Origin: Nocardioides baculatus | GTDB taxonomy: Bacteria; Actinomycetota; Actinomycetes; Propionibacteriales; Nocardioidaceae | Length of the DNA stretch: 64,000 bases | Reading direction: 5' to 3' | Assembly: GCF_016735675.1 (NCBI RefSeq) | Contig: NZ_JAERSG010000001.1 | Coordinates: forward strand, 744,001 to 808,000 | Part shown: piece after piece, positions 1 to 8,118 of the stretch | Layout: each line of letters begins with the position of its first letter | Position numbering within the stretch: the stretch's first letter is position 1 | Made by a program: the position numbers and the translations under genes | Notes under the pieces: generated by a model | Told to the model about the DNA's origin: nothing | Databases searched by the model: none | The model's input: the letters and a program-made list of their open reading frames with translations, nothing else

Positions 1-603
1 TTCATCCCGCTCTTCATCTGCAACGTCGTGTTCTGGTCGCTCTACCAGCAGCAGTTCACCGTCGTCACGATCTACGCCGACAAGCGCCTCGACCGGAACC
101 TGTTCGGCTGGGAGATGCCGGTGTCGTGGGTGCAGTCGATCAACCCGGTCTTCATCATCGTGCTGGCCGGCGTCTTCGCGGCGCTGTGGACCAGGCTCGG
201 TGACCGCCAGCCGGTGACGCCGTTCAAGTTCGGCGCCGGCACGGCGCTGATGGGCGTCGCGTTCTTCTGCTTCCTCCCGATGCCCGGTGGCGAGAACACC
301 GCACCGCTCCTGGGCCTCGCCGGCATCCTGCTGGTGTTCACCCTGGCCGAGCTGCTGATCTCGCCGGTCGGCCTCAGCGCCACCACCAAGCTGGCGCCGA
401 AGAAGTTCCGCACCCAGATGGTCGCGCTCTACTTCCTCTCGATCGCCCTCGGCACCGCACTCGCCGGGACGCTCGCGGGGTTCTACGACGAGAACAACGA
501 GGCGCCCTTCTTCATCTGGATCGGCCTCGCCTCCGTCGTCACCGGCGTCGTCGTGATGCTCGCGTCCAAGCCGATCCACCGCCTGATGGCCGGCGTGGAC
601 TGA
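1..603 (+). CDS. POT-family proton-coupled peptide transporter, C-terminal part
   Basis: The reading frame is open from the first base, so the N-terminal half lies outside the window. The visible 200 residues carry about five hydrophobic segments and the run FWSLYQQQFTVV, followed by ELLISPVGLSATTKLAPKKF. Both are typical of the C-terminal half of POT/PTR di- and tripeptide:H+ symporters of the inner membrane, such as DtpT. It ends one base before the next gene, so the two are probably co-transcribed. Peptide specificity cannot be read from this part. Confidence 0.85.
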   Translation, partial: FIPLFICNVVFWSLYQQQFTVVTIYADKRLDRNLFGWEMPVSWVQSINPVFIIVLAGVFAALWTRLGDRQPVTPFKFGAGTALMGVAFFCFLPMPGGENTAPLLGLAGILLVFTLAELLISPVGLSATTKLAPKKFRTQMVALYFLSIALGTALAGTLAGFYDENNEAPFFIWIGLASVVTGVVVMLASKPIHRLMAGVD

Positions 604-604
604 C

Positions 605-1315
605 ATGCTCGAGGCCCTCGGCTGGGGAGCGGTGGCGGCCAGCTCGCTGCTGGTCGGCGCCGTCCTCGCCCTCGTCCGTACGTGGTCCGCCCAGTTGGTC
701 GGCCTGGTGCTGGGCTTCGGGGCGGGCGCGCTGATCGCGAGCGTGTCGTTCGAGCTGGCCGAGGAGGGGCTCCGGGTCGGGAGTGCGTACGCCGTCGCGG
801 GCGGGCTCGCCCTCGGCGGCCTCACCTTCTTCGGTGCCGACCGCCTCGTGCAGAGGTGGGGCGGTCGGTCCGGCGGGTCGTCGGCCGGCGCCCCGCTCGC
901 CGTCGGCGCCTTCCTCGACGGGATCCCCGAACAGATGGTGCTCGGGATCGGCATCGCCTCGGGCGGCGGTGTCAGTGCCGCGCTGGTGGTGGCGATCTTC
1001 GCCTCCAACCTGCCCGAGGCGATCGGCTCGGCGGCCGACATGCGCGGTGACGGCCGCTCCGCGCGGTCCGTGGTCGGCCTCTGGGCCGGCGTCGCCGCGC
1101 TGTGCGCGCTCGCCACGGTCGGGGGCTACGCGCTCTCCGACGTGGTCTCCGCCGAGGGCCAGGCCCTCATCGACGGCTTCGCCGCCGGCGCACTGCTGAC
1201 GATGCTGATCGACTCGATGGTCCCCGAGGCCAAGGAGAAGGCGAAGGACCTCGCCGGGCTCGCGACCGTCGTCGGCTTCGCGATCGCCGCGGGGCTGTCG
1301 CTGCTGGGTGGATAG
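605..1315 (+). CDS. ZIP-family-like metal transporter or integral membrane protein
   Basis: This 236-residue protein is almost entirely hydrophobic, with about seven or eight membrane spans. It shows the ZIP-type helix motifs in modified form: DGIPEQ near residue 105, SNLPEAIGSA near 140 and DSMVPEA near 208, in positions where ZIP zinc/iron permeases keep their metal-binding His/Glu/Asp. The usual histidines are mostly missing, so the substrate may differ from zinc. It starts one base after the upstream transporter stop, which suggests a common transcript ending at the hairpin just downstream. Confidence 0.7.
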   Translation: MLEALGWGAVAASSLLVGAVLALVRTWSAQLVGLVLGFGAGALIASVSFELAEEGLRVGSAYAVAGGLALGGLTFFGADRLVQRWGGRSGGSSAGAPLAVGAFLDGIPEQMVLGIGIASGGGVSAALVVAIFASNLPEAIGSAADMRGDGRSARSVVGLWAGVAALCALATVGGYALSDVVSAEGQALIDGFAAGALLTMLIDSMVPEAKEKAKDLAGLATVVGFAIAAGLSLLGG

Positions 1316-1328
1316 CGTCCGGCCCATC

Positions 1329-1375
1329 GACAGTGGAGCCGGCGGCCCGACCTACCGGCTCCGGGCTCCACTGTC
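1329..1375. terminator. Hairpin between convergent genes
   Basis: A perfect 12-bp stem (GACAGTGGAGCC pairing with GGCTCCACTGTC) closes a 23-nt loop between the stop codons of two convergent genes. There is no T-run. It is a likely bidirectional terminator. Confidence 0.6.
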
Positions 1376-1381
1376 CCGTGG

Positions 1382-2422
1382 TCAGTAGCCGCCCTCGGGC
1401 TCGACCATCTCGCCCCGGACACCGAGGAGCCGCACCGGGCGCTGGTCGTCGAGGGCGAGGTAGAGGTCGTGGGCGGTCTGCGTGATGACCTCGACGTCCC
1501 AGGTCGGCTCCTTCAGCTTGCGCACCTTGGTGAACGTGAAGAACGGCGCGAAGCGGACCTTGAGGTGCACCCGCTGCACCATCCGCTCCTCCTTGCGGAC
1601 GTCGTCGATGACCCGGGCGGCGAGCTCGGCCAGCGCGGCGCGCACCTCGTCGGGGGTGCGGAGGTCGGACTGGTAGGTCGTCTCCCGGCCGTGGGCGCGC
1701 GCGACCCACGGGGTGTCGTCGGGCCTCGAGCGGCCGCCGCCGCGACCGAGCCGGCCGAGGTGGGCCCCGGTCGCCGGACCGAAGGCCGCGACCAGCGCGT
1801 CCGCCTCGGCCGCCGCGAGGTCGGCCACCGTGCGGATCCCGATCGCTTCGAGACGCGCGCCGATCCTGGTGCCGACGCCCCAGAGCGCGGTGGTCGGGCG
1901 CTCGCCCATCACCTCCATCCAGGTGTCGCGGGTGAGCACGAACGTGCCCTGCGGCTTGCCGAAGTCGGTCGCGATCTTGGCGCGCACGAGGGTGTCGCCG
2001 ATCCCGACCGAGCAGTGCAGCCCGGTCGCGGCGAGCACCGCGGCCTGGATCGAGCGGGCCGCGGCGACCGGGTCGTCGGCCTCGATGCCGACGAACGCCT
2101 CGTCCCACCCGAGCACCTCGACCACGGCTCCCGGCGTCGCCCGCAGCGTCGCCATCACCCGCGCCGACGCCGCCTCGTAGACCGGGAAGTCGACCGGGAG
2201 GAACACCGCCTCCGGGCACCGTCGCTTGGCGAGCTTGAGCGCCAGCCCGCTGCGTACGCCGTGGGCCCGCGCCTCGTAGGACGCGGTCGACACCACCGCC
2301 CGCTCGGTCGGGTCGCCCCGGCCGCCGACGACGACCGGCAGCCCGACCAGCTCGGGCCGGCGCAGCAGCTCGACGGCGACGAGGAACTGGTCCATGTCGA
2401 CGTGGAGCACCCAGTGGGTCAC
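1382..2422 (-). CDS. dinB: Y-family DNA polymerase IV-like (DinB)
   Basis: This 346-residue protein matches the Y-family translesion polymerases. HVDMDQF at residues 7-13 supplies the first metal-binding acid (D9) and the steric-gate region. LGWDEAF near 104-110 supplies the second acidic pair (D107, E108), although the usual S-V-D-E-A context is altered. A helix-hairpin-helix (LWGVGTRIGARLEAIGI) and a little-finger domain follow. The GTG start was chosen because it places seven residues before the first acid, as in the family. It probably copies damaged DNA with low fidelity. No beta-clamp-binding motif was evident at the C-terminus. Confidence 0.85.
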   Translation of the reverse strand: MTHWVLHVDMDQFLVAVELLRRPELVGLPVVVGGRGDPTERAVVSTASYEARAHGVRSGLALKLAKRRCPEAVFLPVDFPVYEAASARVMATLRATPGAVVEVLGWDEAFVGIEADDPVAAARSIQAAVLAATGLHCSVGIGDTLVRAKIATDFGKPQGTFVLTRDTWMEVMGERPTTALWGVGTRIGARLEAIGIRTVADLAAAEADALVAAFGPATGAHLGRLGRGGGRSRPDDTPWVARAHGRETTYQSDLRTPDEVRAALAELAARVIDDVRKEERMVQRVHLKVRFAPFFTFTKVRKLKEPTWDVEVITQTAHDLYLALDDQRPVRLLGVRGEMVEPEGGY

Positions 2423-2501
2423 CCGGCCATTGTGGCCGGGTCGTCCGACAGCACCCCTGCGGGCGGATCGCAGCGGCACGGCGTCGGCGTACGGTCGGAC
2501 G

Positions 2502-2720
2502 ATGAGCGACGACCAGCAGGACCCGTACGCCACGCATCCCGACGAGTCGGCCTTCCCGGCCGCCGGGGAGCGCGTGTCCGACGAGGACCGCCAGCGGGCG
2601 CTCGACGCCGAGCCCGGTGGCAACGCGACCGTCGGTGACACGGTGGACACCGACGACGTCGACTCGAGCGCCGAGGAGGGCACCTCCGGCCAGGAGGTCG
2701 AGGAGCAGGTCCGCGACTGA
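2502..2720 (+). CDS. Small acidic hydrophilic protein
   Basis: A 72-residue protein rich in Asp, Glu, Ser and Thr with no hydrophobic segment, so it is probably cytosolic and intrinsically disordered. It begins MSDDQQDPYATHPDES and ends in an acidic tail. It starts about 80 bp from the divergent polymerase start and ends 42 bp before the acetyltransferase, possibly in one transcript. I do not recognise the family. Its coding status rests on codon bias and position. Confidence 0.55.
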   Translation: MSDDQQDPYATHPDESAFPAAGERVSDEDRQRALDAEPGGNATVGDTVDTDDVDSSAEEGTSGQEVEEQVRD

Positions 2721-2762
2721 ATCTCGGGTGCGCGCGGGCGGCCGCGCTGCCAGAGTGCGCGC

Positions 2763-3605
2763 ATGACGGTGCAGCGGCTGGACATCGAGCAGGCCCTCCC
2801 GCGGATGCAGGCGCTGGCCGCGCGGCTCTGGTCGCCCGAGTCCCGCCACCACCCCGGGCAGCTCGCCTGGTCGGCGGCGTACGGCGAGCCGGAGGCCCTC
2901 GGGCTCGGACCGGCCTTCCTCGTGGACGACGCGTGGGCGTGGCTCGAGTCCGCGGACTGGCTGGAGGTCTGCGGCACCGACCCGGATGCCGTACGCGCAG
3001 TGGTGCGAGCGGCCCTCGCGGAGTCCGCCGACGAAGTCACGGCCAGCACGCTCGAGACCGAGACGGTCGCCATCGACGCGCTGCTCGACCACGGTTTTAC
3101 TGAGGTCGGGAGCCCGTGGTTCACCCACCACCTCCTCGACCTGGCCGACCTGCCGGACGTCGCGGTGCCCGCGGGGTACGACGTCCGCGCGGTGCGGGCC
3201 GGCGAGCACGAGCAGCGGTCGAAGGTCCACCGCGACGCGTGGTCGCCTACCTCGAAGGTGACGGCACGCGCCTACGAGCGGCTGATGGCCACGCCGCCCT
3301 ACCGACCCGCGACCGACCACGTCGTGGTCGCGCCCGACGGTGAGTGGGTCGCGTCGTGCTGCGTCTGGCTCGACGAGACGACCGGCGTCGCCCTGGTCGA
3401 GCCGGTCGGCTGCGTCGACGCGCACGCGCGTCGCGGCCTCGCGACCGCCGCGTCGGTCTCCGCCCTCACCGCCGCCCGCGACCTCGGCGCGACGACCGGG
3501 CTGGTCTGCCCGCGCGGCGACGACGACTACCCGGCGCCGGCGCGGCTCTACCGGCGGATCGGGTTCGTGCCGGGCGCCTGCACGCGGACCTACCGGCGCG
3601 GCTAG
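2763..3605 (+). CDS. GNAT-family N-acetyltransferase
   Basis: A 280-residue protein whose C-terminal half carries the GNAT acetyl-CoA-binding region. It has a beta-strand (VALVEPVGCV), then the pyrophosphate-binding turn HARRGLAT, a long helix, and the terminal YRRIGF motif. The N-terminal 140 residues look like a degenerate GNAT repeat, a layout common in actinobacterial small-molecule acetyltransferases. The substrate is unknown. It converges on the aminotransferase downstream with only 39 bp between them. Confidence 0.75.
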   Translation: MTVQRLDIEQALPRMQALAARLWSPESRHHPGQLAWSAAYGEPEALGLGPAFLVDDAWAWLESADWLEVCGTDPDAVRAVVRAALAESADEVTASTLETETVAIDALLDHGFTEVGSPWFTHHLLDLADLPDVAVPAGYDVRAVRAGEHEQRSKVHRDAWSPTSKVTARAYERLMATPPYRPATDHVVVAPDGEWVASCCVWLDETTGVALVEPVGCVDAHARRGLATAASVSALTAARDLGATTGLVCPRGDDDYPAPARLYRRIGFVPGACTRTYRRG

Positions 3606-3644
3606 GTCGAGCTTCGCTCGCGGATGTCGCGAGTGATCCTCGAG

Positions 3645-4844
3645 TCAGGCGGTCAGGAAGTCGCCGAGCCCCTCGAGCAGCCGGTCGACGTCGGAGTCGT
3701 CGGTGTAGGCCGCGAGCCCGATCCGCAGGCCGGAGTCGACGGGGAGGCCGAGGGCCCGGAAGGTCTCGTAGGCGTAGAACGTGCCGGCCGGGACGAGGAC
3801 GTCGTGCTTCGCGAGGGCGTCGTACGCGTCCACGGGCAGGCGGTCGCGCAGCGTGAGGAAGAGCGTGGACGTCCGGTCGGCGGCACGCGAGTGGAGGGTG
3901 AGCGCGTCGCCGAGGGCGGCCAGGCCCTCCTCGATCCGGAGCCGCAGGCGCAGCTCGTGGTCGGCGATCAGCGCGGCGGCCGAGACGAGGCGCTCGCGGC
4001 GAGAGGAACCGGTGCCGACGAAGGCGATGAGGTCCACGGCCGCGGTGACACCGGCGAGCAGCTCGTAGGGCAGCGTCCCGAGCTCGAACCGCTCGGGCAC
4101 CGCGTTGCTCGACGGCAGCAGCTTGTCGGGGCGCAGCGTCTCCAGCAGCTCGGGGTCGGCGACGAGCGCCCCGCAGTGGGGGCCGAAGAACTTGTAGGGC
4201 GAGCACACCAGCAGGTCGGCACCCATCGCGGTGAGGTCGGGGGCGGCGTGCGCGGTGTGGTGCACTGCGTCGACGTGGACCAGCGCGCCGACCTCGTGCG
4301 CCCTCGCCGCGACGGTCGCGACGGGCGGCCGGGTGCCGAGCAGGTTGGACGCGGCGGTCAACGCGACCAGCCGCGTGCGGTCGGTGATCGCGTCGAGGGA
4401 GGAGAGGTCGAGCTCGCCCGTCGAGGGCTCGAGCCGCAGCCAGCGCACGGTGACCCCGGCGCGCTCGGCCGCCTGGATCCACGGCCGCACGTTGGAGTCG
4501 TGGTCGAGCTCGCAGACGACGATCTCGTCGCCGGGCGACCAAGTGCGCGCCAGCGTGCGGGAGACGTCGTACGTCAGCGCGGTGGCACTGCGGCCGTGGA
4601 CCACCCCCTCGGGCACGCCGCCGACGAGGTCGGCGATGGCGGAGCGGAAGCCGGCGACGGACTCCTCGGCGTTGCGCTGGCTCACGGTCGCGGCGCCGCG
4701 CTGCGAGAGCGGTCCGGTCAGCGTCCGGGCGATCGCCTCGCCGACGACGAGGGGCGTCTGCGTGCCACCGGGGTTGTCGAAGTGGGCGATCCCCGACTCG
4801 AGAGAGGGGAAGTGCGAACGGAAGCCGGCGACGTCGAAGGACAT
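3645..4844 (-). CDS. Class V aminotransferase / cysteine desulfurase-like protein
   Basis: A 399-residue PLP enzyme of fold type I. The family motifs are HFDNPGGTQTP near 21-31, VDAVHH near 191-196 (the Asp contacts the pyridine nitrogen), and SPYKFFGPHCGAL with the presumptive Schiff-base Lys218. The cysteine-desulfurase-like subfamily often acts on amino acids other than cysteine, and no isc/suf partners are nearby, so a dedicated Fe-S role is not supported. It lies 10 bp after the deacylase gene and is probably translated from the same transcript. Confidence 0.75.
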   Translation of the reverse strand: MSFDVAGFRSHFPSLESGIAHFDNPGGTQTPLVVGEAIARTLTGPLSQRGAATVSQRNAEESVAGFRSAIADLVGGVPEGVVHGRSATALTYDVSRTLARTWSPGDEIVVCELDHDSNVRPWIQAAERAGVTVRWLRLEPSTGELDLSSLDAITDRTRLVALTAASNLLGTRPPVATVAARAHEVGALVHVDAVHHTAHAAPDLTAMGADLLVCSPYKFFGPHCGALVADPELLETLRPDKLLPSSNAVPERFELGTLPYELLAGVTAAVDLIAFVGTGSSRRERLVSAAALIADHELRLRLRIEEGLAALGDALTLHSRAADRTSTLFLTLRDRLPVDAYDALAKHDVLVPAGTFYAYETFRALGLPVDSGLRIGLAAYTDDSDVDRLLEGLGDFLTA

Positions 4845-4854
4845 GCGCCAGACG

Positions 4855-5802
4855 CTAGTTGGCGATGTGCACGACCGCGTCACCGGAGTTCACGAGGGGT
4901 GCCTCGGTGCGGCCGATGATCACGCCGTCGCGGTTGGCGTAGACCGCGCGCAGCGTCTTGCCGAAGGAGTCGAAGAGCGTGCCGAGCCGCTCGCCGTCGC
5001 TGACCTTCTGGCCGAGGTGCGCGTCGAGGTGCAGGATCCCGGTGCGCCGGGCGCGGACCCAGCCGCTCGAGCGGCACTCCAGGCTCGGCTCCGGGGGCAG
5101 CTCCTCGACCGGGTCGGTCATGCCGAGCGTCGCCAGCACGCGGCGTACGCCGATCACGCCGGCCTCGACCGCGTAGTCGTCGAACCGCAACGGCTCCCCG
5201 GCCTCGTAGAGCAGGACCTTGGCGCCCTTCTCGCGCGCGGCGTGGCGCAGCGACCCGTCGCGGATCTTGGCGTGCAGCATCACCGGGGCGCCGAACGCAG
5301 CAGCGAGCGCGCGGGTGCCCTCGTCGTCGAGGTCGGCGCGCACCTGCGGCAGGTTGCTGCGGCGGTCGGAGCCGGTGTGCAGGTCGATGCCGACCTCGCA
5401 GCCGGCCACGATCTCGCGCATGAAGAGGTAGGCGATGCGGCTGGCCAGCGAGCCGCGGGCCGAGCCGGGGAAGGACCGGTTGAGGTCGCGGCGGTCGGGC
5501 AGGTAGCGGTCGCCGGTCATGAAGCCCATGACGTTGACGATCGGCACCGCGACGAGCGTGCCGCGGAACGTCTTGGGGTCGAGCCCGGCCATCACCTGGC
5601 GGACCACCTCGACGCCGACGACCTCGTCGCCGTGGATGGCCGCGTTGATCCAGATGCACGGCCCGTCCTCGCGGCCGTGGACGACGCGGACCGGCAGCGT
5701 CACGTCGGCGCCGGTGACCAGTCGCGTGATCGGCAGCTCGAGCGCCCGCACCGTCCCGGCGCGGATGCGGACACCGCCGATGGCGAACGACTCGCGAGCC
5801 AC
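4855..5802 (-). CDS. Succinylglutamate desuccinylase/aspartoacylase-family zinc deacylase
   Basis: This 315-residue protein has the AstE/AspA metallocarboxypeptidase-fold signature. AAIHGDE gives zinc ligands H57 and E60, DLNRSFPG near 106-113 gives the substrate-binding Asn-Arg pair, and IDLHTG gives the third zinc ligand H142. LLYEAGEP near 198-204 supplies the catalytic Glu. The C-terminal 80 residues form the usual beta-rich domain. It starts with GTG. Family members of this subtype often lie beside RimK/RimB genes, and both occur about 5 kb away here, so a role in deacylating or trimming a glutamate-tagged product is plausible but inferred. Confidence 0.8.
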   Translation of the reverse strand: MARESFAIGGVRIRAGTVRALELPITRLVTGADVTLPVRVVHGREDGPCIWINAAIHGDEVVGVEVVRQVMAGLDPKTFRGTLVAVPIVNVMGFMTGDRYLPDRRDLNRSFPGSARGSLASRIAYLFMREIVAGCEVGIDLHTGSDRRSNLPQVRADLDDEGTRALAAAFGAPVMLHAKIRDGSLRHAAREKGAKVLLYEAGEPLRFDDYAVEAGVIGVRRVLATLGMTDPVEELPPEPSLECRSSGWVRARRTGILHLDAHLGQKVSDGERLGTLFDSFGKTLRAVYANRDGVIIGRTEAPLVNSGDAVVHIAN

Positions 5803-5883
5803 TAGCGGGTGCTCCGGTCCGCTGCGATGGTCACGCGGTCAGGGTAGTGCCCGACGTGCGTGGCGCCGGCGGCGCGTCACGCC

Positions 5884-5947
5884 ACACGTGTCCGGGATGT
5901 CGCCCTCCCGGAGCGGTCCTGGGGGCCATCCCTCGGACACGTGTCCG
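5884..5947. repeat. 64-bp palindrome-ended intergenic element, copy 1
   Basis: The element begins ACACGTGTCCG and ends CGGACACGTGTCCG, so its ends form an inverted repeat around a partly self-complementary centre. A second copy of exactly the same length lies at 44119-44182 in another intergenic gap. The ends match while the middle has diverged. It encodes nothing. Confidence 0.65.
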
Positions 5948-5970
5948 GGCCGGGGACCGGGCGGTGACGT

Positions 5971-6017
5971 GACCCGCCCCGGACACCTCACGGGGGAGAG
6001 GCGGTCCGGGGCGGGTC
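5971..6017 (-). terminator. Hairpin downstream of the 154-residue membrane protein gene
   Basis: A perfect 14-bp GC stem (GACCCGCCCCGGAC with its complement) and a 19-nt loop lie about 26 bp beyond the stop codon of the minus-strand cluster. It has no T-run. It probably ends that transcript. Confidence 0.55.
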
Positions 6018-6043
6018 GGTCGGGTTTGGCCGGTGCAGGGGCG

Positions 6044-6508
6044 TCAGCTGTTGAGCGAGCCGGAGATCGTGCCGTCGTCGGTGCCCGTCCCGCTGTCGCT
6101 GTCGGTCCCGCCGTCGGTGTCGGGCTGGCCGTCGCCGTCGAAGTCCGGCTGCTGGCCCGTGCCGTCCTGGGTGGTGCCGCCCATCGGGCCTCCCGGCAGC
6201 TGGCCGCTCATGTCGCCCATCGGGCCGCGGCCGTCGCCGGGGAAGCCTCGACCGTCGAACTGGCCGCCGAATCCGTCGGTGGTCTGCTGGGTGGTGGTGC
6301 CGGTGGTCGCGACGTCGTCGTGCCCGACGGCGTACCCGGCACCGAAGCCGGCGCCTCCGACGGCGAGGCCGGCGACGACCGCTCCGGCGGTGATCACCTT
6401 GCGTCCGCTGGGCATGCGGTCGCGCCAGGTCCGGCGCGGGGCGGGGTGGGTGGCGGGGTCGTCGGCGTCGGTGGTGTGGGGGGCTGCGGGGAGCTGGTTC
6501 TCGGACAT
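6044..6508 (-). CDS. Membrane-anchored low-complexity protein
   Basis: A 154-residue protein. A Pro/Asp-rich N-terminus (about 30 residues) and a basic stretch precede one transmembrane helix (VITAGAVVAGLAVGGAGFGAGYAV, about residues 38-60). The rest is an extracytoplasmic Gly/Asp/Gln-rich tail that looks disordered. The ATG start has an AAGGAA-type ribosome site. It lies 55 bp after the beta-helix lipoprotein gene, so it is probably the last gene of that operon. I do not recognise a family. The tail resembles the Gly/Asp-rich tails of the neighbouring surface proteins. Confidence 0.65.
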   Translation of the reverse strand: MSENQLPAAPHTTDADDPATHPAPRRTWRDRMPSGRKVITAGAVVAGLAVGGAGFGAGYAVGHDDVATTGTTTQQTTDGFGGQFDGRGFPGDGRGPMGDMSGQLPGGPMGGTTQDGTGQQPDFDGDGQPDTDGGTDSDSGTGTDDGTISGSLNS

Positions 6509-6563
6509 GGACGTTCCTTCGTGGTGGGTGCTGGGAGAGGTGGAGGGCGTGGAGGTCATCGGC

Positions 6564-8084
6564 TCAGCCGCCCATCGGGCCGCCGTGCCCACCCGCCGGC
6601 GCCTCGCCGGCGGTGACGGTGGTGGCGGTGCCGTCGACGGTGACCGTGTAGGTCTGGCCCTGCTCGATGTCGGAGGCGGAGTAGACGACGGAGGCGAAGT
6701 CCTTCTCGATCGTGTACGTCGCGACCTCGGTGCCGTCGGCGTCGGTGATCACGACCTCCGACCCGGCGGCGGCCGTGCTCGCGAGGGCCGTGGCGATCCA
6801 GCCCTGGGCCGAGTCGGTGGAGGGGGCGACCATCATCCCGGCGCTGCCGGTGGCCATCAGCGTGCCGCCGGTGACCTCGAAGGTGCCGTTGACGTCGAGC
6901 GCGCCGTTGCCGTCGGTGGTGGGGCCGTAGACGACGATGTCGCCGCCGGTGATGGTGGCGTTGCCGTTGGAGTCGAGGCCGTCGCCGCTGGCCCAGACCT
7001 CGAGCGAGCCGCCGTTGACGTAGAGGTTGAGCGAGCTGTCCGCTGCCATCTCGCCGCCCATGCCGCCGGCCTGGCCGTCGGTGCTCGCGCTGTCGTCGGA
7101 GGTCGCGGCGTTGACGCCGTCGTCGGCGGAGTGCAGCTCGACGTCACCGTCGTCGACGACGATCAGCGAGCCCTCGACGGCCTCGTTGGACCCGGCGACG
7201 GTGACCGTGCCGCCCGAGACGAGCACCTGGACGCCCTTGATGCCGTCGTCCTGGGAGGTGACGGTGAGCTCGCCGCCCTCGATCAGCACGAAGCCGGCGC
7301 CGGCGTCCTCGGTGTTGTCGGACTTGAAGGTGTCGCCGGTCGCGTCGACGGTGACCGTGCCGTCGGTGAGGACGAGGTAGTCCTTGCCGAGGATCCCGTC
7401 GTCGACCGAGGTGACGTCGATCGTGCCTCCGGTGATGACCAGCCCGTCCTTGCCGACGATGCCGTTGTTGCTGTTGCCCGTCACCGTGAGCGACCCGCTG
7501 CCGCCGATCGTCAGGTCGGCGGTCGAGTAGAGGGTGCCGGTGGGTGCGTCCTCCGAGGTGTCGGCGTACGTCGCCGCGTCCGCCAGCGCGTTGTCGCTGC
7601 CGTCGGCGAGGACGACCACGACGGACTCCGCGTCGACGACGTTGATCGCGGCGGTGGTCTCGGAGGTGATCGTCGCGCCGTCGAGCACGAGGCGTACGAC
7701 GCCGTCGCCGGCGCTGTCGACGACGACCTGGCCGGTGAGCTCGCCGGTGAGCACGTAGGTGCCGGCGGCGGAGATGGTGACCGTGCCGTCCTCGATGCTC
7801 ACCGCATCGCTGTCGGCGGTGGCGGTCGTGCCGTCCAGGGCCACCGCGACCGCGTCGGCCTCGTCGTAGGACGTGTCGCCGGTCTCGACGGCGATGTCGT
7901 CGGCGAGCACGTCGTCGACGGTCGTGCCGTCGGAGGTGGCGACCGCACTGCTCGAGCTGGAGGCGCTGGACGTCGAGCTGGTCGTGTCGGCCGCGACGGA
8001 GGCGCCGCAGCCGGCGAGGAGGAGGACGGCGGCGGTGCCGGCGAGGGCCTGGCGGACCGTGGCGGATGAGGGAAGAAGTCGCAT
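6564..8084 (-). CDS. Secreted lipoprotein with DUF4353 carbohydrate-binding-like beta-helix
   Basis: A 506-residue lipoprotein. The signal peptide ends in the lipobox LLLAGC, with lipidated Cys26, followed by a Ser/Thr-rich linker. Residues 90-430 are regular short repeats of the type GGTIDVTSVDDGILGKD and GGELTVTSQDDGIKG. This is the beta-helical pattern of DUF4353, annotated as a carbohydrate-binding domain and commonly found near CotH kinases. The C-terminus is a His/Gly tail. It probably sits on the outer face of the membrane. Its ligand is unknown. The CotH, VTC and DUF4956 genes of the same theme lie 5 kb away. Confidence 0.75.
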   Translation of the reverse strand: MRLLPSSATVRQALAGTAAVLLLAGCGASVAADTTSSTSSASSSSSAVATSDGTTVDDVLADDIAVETGDTSYDEADAVAVALDGTTATADSDAVSIEDGTVTISAAGTYVLTGELTGQVVVDSAGDGVVRLVLDGATITSETTAAINVVDAESVVVVLADGSDNALADAATYADTSEDAPTGTLYSTADLTIGGSGSLTVTGNSNNGIVGKDGLVITGGTIDVTSVDDGILGKDYLVLTDGTVTVDATGDTFKSDNTEDAGAGFVLIEGGELTVTSQDDGIKGVQVLVSGGTVTVAGSNEAVEGSLIVVDDGDVELHSADDGVNAATSDDSASTDGQAGGMGGEMAADSSLNLYVNGGSLEVWASGDGLDSNGNATITGGDIVVYGPTTDGNGALDVNGTFEVTGGTLMATGSAGMMVAPSTDSAQGWIATALASTAAAGSEVVITDADGTEVATYTIEKDFASVVYSASDIEQGQTYTVTVDGTATTVTAGEAPAGGHGGPMGG

Positions 8085-8118
8085 GGGAGCGGCCTTTCGG
8101 GAGCAGGAGGAGCCGGTC

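Noticed and set aside
1167..3425. Very long open frame opposite the polymerase and GNAT genes
   Set aside because: GC-rich third positions create long antisense frames; the translation is Arg/Gly/Ala-rich with no domain, and the frame overlaps well-supported genes.
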